Assembly: GCA_018644745.1 (NCBI GenBank)
Contig: JABGPX010000251.1
Span: 1 to 5,369, forward strand
DNA length: 5,369 nucleotides
Origin: Spirochaetales bacterium
GTDB lineage: Bacteria; Spirochaetota; Spirochaetia; ARS1246
Direction: 5' to 3'
In this document: one piece after another, positions 1 to 5,369 of the stretch
Numbering within the stretch: the first letter of the stretch is position 1
How the letters are laid out: the number at the start of each line of letters is the position of its first letter
The notes under the pieces: generated by a model
What the model was told of the DNA's origin: nothing
Databases searched by the model: none
The model's input: only the letters and a program-made list of their open reading frames with translations
Program-made: the position numbers and the translations under genes

Positions 1-1346
1 CGGCCGGCGCGTGTTTGACCACGGGTTTCCTGCTGCAGCGTCTTTTCACAATGGGAAGGCTTTTCTACCGGCAGAGTCTGCTGGTTTGCGGTGTGGCATG
101 GTTCATTCTCTGCCTATTTGCAGCTCTGCCCTTTTCGATCGGCGCGGGCATGAGCTATCTCGACGCGTACTTCGAATCAGTCAGCGGATTCACCACCACC
201 GGCATTACCGTGATTACCGCGATAGAAGGTCTCCCGAAAAGCATTCTCTTTTGGCGGAGTCTTATACAGTGGCTGGGCGGCCTTGGAATTCTCACGCTTT
301 TTCTTGCTATTACCTTCAGATCAAATGGAGCTTACTTTCAGCTTTTTTCCGCGGAAGCTCACAAGATCGATTCTGCCCGGCCGACACCCAATATCTATAG
401 AACCGCGGCGATGTTATGGTCGATTTACGCCGGATTTACTCTTCTTGAGGCTATTATCCTGAAGGTGCTGGGCTTAAGTGTCTTTGATTCAATCTGCCAC
501 GCTCTTACAACTCTTTCGACAGGTGGATTCAGTACCTACAACGCGAGTATCGATTATTTCCGGCAAGCGGGATACCAGCATTACCGCCTGATAGAATACA
601 CAATCACATTTTTCATGTTGGTCGGCGGAGTGAATTTCCTGCTCCACTTTAAAATTCTCACCGGTAGATTCAGGGAAGTAATCAGTGATATAGAATTCCG
701 GGCATTTATAGCAATTGTTCTTGGAGTGTCGGCCTTAATCCTTCTCGATAGGACGATCGGTTTATCCGAGAATGTTTTTGCCGCATTTGAAGAGAATTTT
801 CGAAAGGTCTTGTTTACGGTTTCCGCGGTTATTACCACCACAGGATTCGGAACAGTCGATATCAATTCTAATTTTTTCCCTGCTCTTTCGAAACAGCTCT
901 TCCTGGTGCTCATGTTGATCGGCGGCAGCGTCGGATCCACCGCCGGCGGTATCAAGGTTCTTCGAATGGTGATTCTGGGCAAGCTTTTCAAAAATCAAAT
1001 CCGAAGACTGCGGCTGCCGAAAAGGGCCTTGTCCCAGGTCATTATCGATCATAAGATTTTTCCTGATGATGAGATTCGCAGAATCACCGGCCTTTTTTTC
1101 GGCTGGCTGCTTCTCATCCTCGCAGGCGGGGGCATTACCGCACTGTTCGCGGACCTGGACGCCTGGCAGTCCTTCTCCGGCATGTTCTCAGCAGTAGGAA
1201 ATATCGGTCCGGCGTATTTCAGCGTGCAGGAGATGTCTCAGCTGCCTGGAATAGTCAAGTTAACCTATATATTGGGTATGCTCGCGGGAAGGCTCGAGAT
1301 ATTGCCGGTACTTCTTATCTTCAGCCCAAGAGCCTGGCGAAGGTAG
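1..1346 (+). CDS. trkH: TrkH/KtrB-family potassium uptake protein, membrane subunit (5' partial)
   Basis: This is the membrane-embedded, K+-translocating subunit of a Trk/Ktr potassium uptake system. The frame is open from base 3, so the gene is cut by the left edge. The TTG at 15 and internal ATGs are unlikely starts, because family members carry about two more membrane segments upstream of the visible ALPF segment. Numbering from the TTG, all four selectivity-filter (P-loop) motifs are present: SGFTTTGIT (57-65), TLSTGGFSTYN (166-176), TTTGFG (274-279) and SAVGNIGPAY (392-401). All four keep the filter glycine, which is the K+-selective form. Other family hallmarks are RSLIQWLGGLG (81-91), the flexible loop GGSVGSTAGGIK before residue 315, and GRLEILPV near the end, whose arginine lies in the pore in studied TrkH proteins. 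The C-terminus, ending in WRR, looks complete. A trkA gene follows after 40 bases, which supports the call. TrkH and KtrB are not separated here with certainty. Confidence 0.95.
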   Translation, partial: AGACLTTGFLLQRLFTMGRLFYRQSLLVCGVAWFILCLFAALPFSIGAGMSYLDAYFESVSGFTTTGITVITAIEGLPKSILFWRSLIQWLGGLGILTLFLAITFRSNGAYFQLFSAEAHKIDSARPTPNIYRTAAMLWSIYAGFTLLEAIILKVLGLSVFDSICHALTTLSTGGFSTYNASIDYFRQAGYQHYRLIEYTITFFMLVGGVNFLLHFKILTGRFREVISDIEFRAFIAIVLGVSALILLDRTIGLSENVFAAFEENFRKVLFTVSAVITTTGFGTVDINSNFFPALSKQLFLVLMLIGGSVGSTAGGIKVLRMVILGKLFKNQIRRLRLPKRALSQVIIDHKIFPDDEIRRITGLFFGWLLLILAGGGITALFADLDAWQSFSGMFSAVGNIGPAYFSVQEMSQLPGIVKLTYILGMLAGRLEILPVLLIFSPRAWRR

Positions 1347-1375
1347 ATGGCCCGAATCCAGTAAGTAAAGACAAC

Positions 1376-1380
1376 GGAGG
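1376..1380 (+). promoter_or_regulatory. Ribosome binding site of the trkA-like gene
   Basis: GGAGG ends six bases before the ATG at 1387, an almost ideal Shine-Dalgarno match and spacing. It lies in the 40-base gap after the trkH stop codon and fixes the trkA start. I see no promoter or terminator in that gap, so the two genes are probably transcribed together. Confidence 0.8.
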
Positions 1381-1386
1381 GATAAC

Positions 1387-2052
1387 ATGTATATAACGGT
1401 GGCCGGAGGCGGCAGAATTGGAAGAGGCTTGGCGAAACGATTGGTGGAAGCAAAGCACGATGTCGTTGTGATAGATCGGGACAAAGCAATCTGTGAATCG
1501 ATTTATGCCGAGTATGGAGCCCTTACTATAAACGGCAATGCGACCGATCTTACTGTTCTGGAAAATGCAGGGATTGAAAGAAGCGACATCGCAATTGCCG
1601 CGATGCGGAATGATTCTGACAATCTTACGTTTGCTTTGCTGGCAAAGCACCTGGCGGTACCCAATATCCATGTCCGAATGAACGACCCGAAATATGAGGA
1701 TATATACCGCAAAATTGGTGTAACAAATATCGCCAGAGTAACTGAGCTTCTTATCGAGCAGTTCATTGTCAACATTGAAACACCAGAGCTAAGAAAGGTA
1801 ATTAGCCTGGGCGACCTTGAAGTAGACATTGTCAATGTGCCGGCGGAGTCAGTTTTGGTAGATATGCAGATCGCGGAAATCACCCGGCTGAAAGGGTTCC
1901 CGAAAGGCGTGCTGTTCACCTGCGTGTTTCATGACCTCGATAAGAGCTTCGAAGTGCCCGCCGGAAGCACTGTGGTGGCGAAGCAGGACAGGCTCTTTCT
2001 CTGCGGGAAAAGACAGAACATTCTGAAGGTCGCAAAACTGATTGCCAAATAA
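1387..2052 (+). CDS. trkA: TrkA-family potassium uptake regulatory protein (single RCK unit)
   Basis: This is the cytoplasmic, nucleotide-binding regulator that assembles on the inner face of TrkH and gates K+ flux. The 221-residue protein has one RCK module: a Rossmann-fold RCK_N domain (about 1-130) followed by an RCK_C ligand-binding domain (about 135-220). Visible features are the nucleotide loop AGGGRIG (glycines 7, 9 and 12) and VVVID ending in Asp30, the acidic residue that normally contacts the adenosine ribose of NAD(H). Also present are GNATDLTVLENAGI (50-63), Arg97 in HVRMNDP, and the typical RCK_C ending VPAGSTVVAKQDRLFLCG (190-207). The length fits single-RCK TrkA/KtrA proteins; E. 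coli TrkA is about twice as long with two RCK units, so this one probably works as a higher oligomer. The ATG start is supported by the GGAGG at 1376. It is the last gene of the plus-strand unit, and its TAA is one base from the opposing gene's stop. Confidence 0.94.
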   Translation: MYITVAGGGRIGRGLAKRLVEAKHDVVVIDRDKAICESIYAEYGALTINGNATDLTVLENAGIERSDIAIAAMRNDSDNLTFALLAKHLAVPNIHVRMNDPKYEDIYRKIGVTNIARVTELLIEQFIVNIETPELRKVISLGDLEVDIVNVPAESVLVDMQIAEITRLKGFPKGVLFTCVFHDLDKSFEVPAGSTVVAKQDRLFLCGKRQNILKVAKLIAK

Positions 2053-2053
2053 T

Positions 2054-3067
2054 TTACCATCTCCGAGGCGTCTTGGGATATTCTTGAAATGCAGTTTCCG
2101 GCTCGCTGCCGATCCACGAATCCTCGTCTACCGGGCCGTAAATTGAACGCAGGAGAAAAAAAGTTATCCATCGCGAGACTTGATTCCGCCGGGAATATAT
2201 CCATAACCCGGCGCCGTTCCTTTGGCTCAGTATAAAATCGCGAATACGATATACCCGACGATCTTCAATTGAGATAGCAAAGCGACGACAGATTTCGAGG
2301 ACGAGACCGGCATCCTCCCTCGCGAAGTAAGTGAAGAATCCGCGCGTGGGCTCAGCTCCTATGCCGCGGGATACTTCAAATCCGATATTACCGGCTTCCT
2401 GCTTACCCCTCCCAAGGAGCAGATCAAGCCCCCGTCGGGGTCCGGCTGCTCTCCTGTGCTCAGAGTGCCATGCAAGCGACATAAGCGCGGCGGTTGTATT
2501 CGATCTGCAGCCCCATCGTGAATGAGACAATTTTCTGTACCCGGCGACCCTGCCGTTTACTCCTGAAGAAGATCCCGTCGGCCAGCTCCCGTCCGGCAGC
2601 TGTTTGGAGAGCAGCCAGCGATACCCTTTGCCGCTTCGATTGTCCGCTGAATAGCCGCAGGCAGAAAGTCCGACAAGGGGTAACGCTGTCTGAAGGGGAA
2701 CCATGCTGTATCCCTCTGTCCCCTCTTTATCTTCGTGCTCATCCGCAAGACCGGGTAGCGGCCATGAGCCGTCATTCCTCTGGAATGAAAATACATGTTC
2801 GGCCAATACCTTCACCGACTGATGAAACCGATCAAAACCAAGATACCCCAAGCACCTCAAACGTGATATCGCGGTCTGCAGCGATATGGATTCCGTCGGC
2901 TCTGCATATTTAGGTATGAGCGGATCACTCTCACGAGTTTCCGCAAGTTCTAATACTTCGGGATGATCAGCGGGAAAACCGCAAAGCTCAGTGAGAACCC
3001 GGTATCGAAGGCAAGGAGATGGGTCCGAAAGAAGGTATACGAGAGTTTCTTCCTCAACCATGCTCAT
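2054..3067 (-). CDS. Prenyltransferase/squalene-cyclase-repeat (alpha/alpha-toroid) protein of unknown function
   Basis: A 337-residue, probably cytoplasmic protein; no signal peptide or membrane segment is visible. It carries the repeats of the terpenoid cyclase / protein prenyltransferase toroid fold. QRNDGSW (96-102) and QLPDGSW (156-162) are clear QxxDGSW (QW-type) repeats. A degenerate third copy, SQRNGAGLW (281-289), is followed by SRWITFFLLRSI. The N-terminal DPSPCLRYRVLTELCGFPA (15-33) resembles the opening of many bacterial toroid proteins annotated only as prenyltransferase-like. I see no DxDD motif, the catalytic acid of squalene/hopene cyclases (the nearest is VDEDSW at 313-318), and no clear zinc triad of protein prenyltransferases. 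Enzymatic activity is therefore unproven and a binding or scaffold role is possible. The ATG at 3067 is chosen because GGAGGT ends five bases upstream; a second ATG two codons later is less well spaced. The gene overlaps the end of the UvrA-like gene by 14 bases, so the two are probably translationally coupled. Fold call firm, function open. Confidence 0.8.
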   Translation of the reverse strand: MSMVEEETLVYLLSDPSPCLRYRVLTELCGFPADHPEVLELAETRESDPLIPKYAEPTESISLQTAISRLRCLGYLGFDRFHQSVKVLAEHVFSFQRNDGSWPLPGLADEHEDKEGTEGYSMVPLQTALPLVGLSACGYSADNRSGKGYRWLLSKQLPDGSWPTGSSSGVNGRVAGYRKLSHSRWGCRSNTTAALMSLAWHSEHRRAAGPRRGLDLLLGRGKQEAGNIGFEVSRGIGAEPTRGFFTYFAREDAGLVLEICRRFAISIEDRRVYRIRDFILSQRNGAGLWIYSRRNQVSRWITFFLLRSIYGPVDEDSWIGSEPETAFQEYPKTPRRW

Positions 3068-5369
3068 CTAATACCTCCGCTATAAATTTAGCCGTCGGCG
3101 TGCGCATGGACGCGACCTCTTCCGGCCTGCCTTCGGCCACGATGTATCCGCCATCGGCGCCTCCCGCCGGGCCAAGCTCAATGAGATAATCACACGAACC
3201 AAGAAGCTGAACATGATGCTCTACTACGACCACCGTGTGGCCGCCATTCCTCAATCTCATAAGCGATTCTATTAACCGTTCAACGTCCTCCATATGCAGG
3301 CCGACCGTCGGCTCATCAAATATATACAGCGTGCCTGGTGCGGCCTTTTTCGCCAACTCGCCTGCAATTTTCAGCCGCTGAGCTTCACCGCCGGACAAAC
3401 TGTAACCAGGCTGTCGGAGAAGCAGGTAGGCCAGTCCCGCCCGCTCTGCTTCCTCCAGGGGTCGAACAATCCGCTGGTCATCATTCCAAATGCCGCGAGC
3501 TTCCCCTATCGTCAGCCCGTGCATCTCTGCGATGTTTTTTCCGCGGACCCGGATCTCGAGGACATCACCCGTGTAGCCGGTTTCGCAGCAAATTTCGCAT
3601 GGTGTGACGAGAGAGGGCAGAAAGGAGAGATTTGTCTTAATGTAGCCGCGACCTCCGCAGGCCGTACAATTTCGATTGAAGCTCTTTTCGGTAAGGCCGA
3701 GAGCAGCCGCGGTTCCATTTTCCGCATAGGCTTTTCTAAGGGCTTTCTCTACGCCGAGATAGTCCGCGGGGTTAATCATGCCTACTTTGGTCTGGTCTAC
3801 GATAATACAACGCTGAGGCGGGTTGAGCAGCTTCTTGTGTATTCCCGGAACAACCGGCTCATAAGAAATCGAAGTCGTGTGCTTTTTGGGTGCCAGCGCC
3901 CGTCCAATGGTATCGACCATGAGGGTACTCTTTCCCGAACCGGAAACACCGCAGATGCCTATCAGTTTCCCGGCGGGGAAACCGACATCCACATCCTTCA
4001 GGTTGTTTTCTGATGCACCGGTTACTTTAAACCATGAATCGCTATTGCTAAAACCGACGTCGGCTCTTTCATCTGAAGGCGGATGACGGTCTACTACCAT
4101 CCCCATACCGGATTTACAGAGCCATTTTCCGGTAGCTGTCGACGAAGGCATATCCGATGGTGCGCCGGTATATACGACTTGGCCGCCGGCAAGGCCGGGA
4201 CCCGGTCCGAGTTCAATAAGATAATCCGCGGCGCGAATAACATCGAGCTCGTGTTCAATGACGACCACGGTGTTTTCCTGGTCACGAAGTTGCTTCAGCG
4301 CGGCTATCAAGCCGTTGACCTCAGTTGGGTGCAGGCCCCGGCAGGGCTCATCCAGAATTACCGTGAGGGAGCTCATATTCCCGCTCAGAAGGCCGGAGAG
4401 CCGCAGCCGCTGCATCTCTCCGGCGGACAGAGAAGAAACGAGCTGGTCGAGATTTAAATAGCCCAGGCCGACGGATAACAGAAAACCAAGCCGGGACAAA
4501 ATGGTCTCCAGGTTCTTCGCGGGGACGATTGGCGCAGCTATTCCACTCATTTTTCCAAAGAGATCTACAAATGGCATTGATCTGAGATCATGAATTGTCA
4601 AACCCTCGAGAGTCACATCGAGGAATTCCTGCCGCAGCCTGGCTCCCCGGCAGCTTGGACAAGGCTGGGTGGTAGTATATGTGCCTCCAGTATCCCAATC
4701 TCTAATCCAACCGTAAAATCCAGGATATAGCTGCTTATGAGTCGACCTGACTCCTTTGCGATTCTCGCTCTGTACCATGAGAGGTTCCGAATCACCAAAT
4801 AGAAAAGCTCGCCGGGCTTCCTCGCTCATCTTATTCCATGGCGTAACGCAAGGATCGAAATCATAGCGGTACGCAACTGCCTGCACAAGATAATAGCCGC
4901 CGTTATACGGCTTGCAGAGATACCCTTTGGGGAAGAATCCCGGAGAATACATGGCTCCGCCGCACAATGGCAGATCGGGTCTCACAATGAGTTTCTCCGG
5001 CGCCGGAACCTGCATCGATCCGACTCCATGGCATTGGAGACATGCCGAAGCATATGTTGAGGCCAGAAAATACCTCGGTTCATCCTTCGGCCGCTCTTCA
5101 TTGCATGTATTACACCGCCAGCCCATACTAATTCTGGTCATTGTAGTACCGCAATTCGGACAGCTTCTAACACCGGCGTTGGAAAAGAGAACTGCGAGGT
5201 GCTCAGATAAACCGCTGAGAGAGCCGCAGTCTAGCCTGGGATTGTGGCTTATACGGCGTGAGTCGACAGAGAAGGTTACCCCGAGGCCTGTCACTCTTGC
5301 TAGCTGCTGCCGCTCAACTTCATGAATACTCTGTCGTTCGTAAAAAGAGAGGCTTTCTAAAAACCGGCG
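3054..5369 (-). CDS. UvrA-family ABC ATPase lacking the UvrB-binding domain (UvrA2/class II-like, 5' partial)
   Basis: A tandem ABC ATPase of the excinuclease UvrA family, whose members bind damaged or ligand-modified DNA. The frame is open to the right edge. The 25 codons upstream of the GTG at 5294 read RRFLESLSFYERQ..., matching UvrA RRYVESLSAYARQ, so that GTG is not the start; the missing N-terminus should hold the first Walker A. Numbering from the GTG: NPR (18-20), CPNC (45-48), CNTC (61-64), CLQC (85-88), insertion-domain region (about 95-205), CPSC (212-215), signature I LSAGEMQR (289-296), Walker B ILDEP (313-317), H-loop His348. The second half has Walker A GVSGSGKST (449-457), DQ (500-501), a zinc module CTAC/CEIC (543-569) with the usual 19-residue spacing, signature LSGGEAQR (633-640), Walker B IFDEP (658-662) and His693. 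Only about ten residues lie where standard UvrA has its UvrB-binding domain, which indicates a UvrA2/DrrC-like paralogue rather than the housekeeping repair protein. It is the first visible gene of the unit with the toroid protein. Confidence 0.93.
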   Translation of the reverse strand, partial: RRFLESLSFYERQSIHEVERQQLARVTGLGVTFSVDSRRISHNPRLDCGSLSGLSEHLAVLFSNAGVRSCPNCGTTMTRISMGWRCNTCNEERPKDEPRYFLASTYASACLQCHGVGSMQVPAPEKLIVRPDLPLCGGAMYSPGFFPKGYLCKPYNGGYYLVQAVAYRYDFDPCVTPWNKMSEEARRAFLFGDSEPLMVQSENRKGVRSTHKQLYPGFYGWIRDWDTGGTYTTTQPCPSCRGARLRQEFLDVTLEGLTIHDLRSMPFVDLFGKMSGIAAPIVPAKNLETILSRLGFLLSVGLGYLNLDQLVSSLSAGEMQRLRLSGLLSGNMSSLTVILDEPCRGLHPTEVNGLIAALKQLRDQENTVVVIEHELDVIRAADYLIELGPGPGLAGGQVVYTGAPSDMPSSTATGKWLCKSGMGMVVDRHPPSDERADVGFSNSDSWFKVTGASENNLKDVDVGFPAGKLIGICGVSGSGKSTLMVDTIGRALAPKKHTTSISYEPVVPGIHKKLLNPPQRCIIVDQTKVGMINPADYLGVEKALRKAYAENGTAAALGLTEKSFNRNCTACGGRGYIKTNLSFLPSLVTPCEICCETGYTGDVLEIRVRGKNIAEMHGLTIGEARGIWNDDQRIVRPLEEAERAGLAYLLLRQPGYSLSGGEAQRLKIAGELAKKAAPGTLYIFDEPTVGLHMEDVERLIESLMRLRNGGHTVVVVEHHVQLLGSCDYLIELGPAGGADGGYIVAEGRPEEVASMRTPTAKFIAEVLDEHG
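3073..3078 (-). promoter_or_regulatory. Ribosome binding site of the toroid-protein gene, inside the uvrA-like gene
   Basis: On the minus strand GGAGGT lies five bases before the ATG at 3067. The same bases encode residues AEV near the C-terminus of the UvrA-like protein. Ribosomes ending at the TGA (3056-3054) would thus be close to the next start, the usual layout for translational coupling. It also supports ATG 3067 over the in-frame ATG at 3061. Confidence 0.75.

Noticed and set aside
15..17. TTG as the true start of the trkH gene
   Set aside because: The frame stays open to the left edge, no ribosome binding site can be seen, and the protein would lack the first membrane segments usual in the family; a partial gene is more likely.
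581..991. Minus-strand open frame (136 codons) inside trkH
   Set aside because: It is antisense to conserved TrkH filter and gating motifs, with no motif of its own.
1503..1919. Minus-strand open frame (138 codons) inside the trkA-like gene
   Set aside because: It is antisense to the conserved RCK domain and its product is not recognisable.
2494..2913. Plus-strand open frame (139 codons) opposite the toroid-protein gene
   Set aside because: The minus strand carries clear QxxDGSW repeats here; the plus-strand product is low-information and unrecognisable.
3294..4013. Long plus-strand open frame (239 codons) opposite the UvrA-like gene
   Set aside because: Its translation has no recognisable motifs and lies wholly antisense to conserved UvrA zinc and ABC motifs; it is a shadow frame.
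4912..5325. Plus-strand open frame (137 codons) near the right edge
   Set aside because: It is antisense to the UvrA zinc-finger region, has no family resemblance, and has no supporting ribosome binding site that I can see.

Overview
The window looks bacterial. Base composition is roughly balanced (about half G+C by eye), genes are tightly packed, and two of the starts have clear GGAGG-type ribosome binding sites. Nothing I can see fixes the phylum. There are no RNA genes, insertion sequences, CRISPR repeats or obvious mobile-element traces, and no gene-free stretch longer than about 40 bases.

Left half, plus strand (1-2052): a two-gene potassium uptake unit. The first gene encodes a TrkH/KtrB-type membrane subunit whose N-terminus lies beyond the left edge. 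It is followed after 40 bases by a short, single-RCK TrkA-type regulatory subunit. Together they make a complete Trk/Ktr pair: TrkH forms the membrane pathway, and TrkA sits on its cytoplasmic face and gates it in response to nucleotide.

Right half, minus strand (5369-2054): a second two-gene unit read in the opposite direction. The upstream gene is a UvrA-family ABC ATPase that runs off the right edge; its reading frame stays open to base 5369 and the residues there still match the UvrA N-terminal region. It lacks the UvrB-binding domain of standard UvrA, as in the class II (UvrA2 / DrrC-like) paralogues. The downstream gene overlaps its last 14 bases and encodes an alpha/alpha-toroid protein of the prenyltransferase/squalene-cyclase-repeat type, with no visible cyclase catalytic motif. 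The overlap, with the downstream ribosome binding site inside the end of the ATPase gene, indicates co-translation and perhaps a shared role.

The two units meet tail to tail with a single base between their stop codons, so any transcription terminator for either must lie inside the other's coding sequence. The most interesting part is the right-hand pair: a UvrB-independent UvrA paralogue with altered first-half ATPase motifs, coupled to a toroid protein of unknown function.
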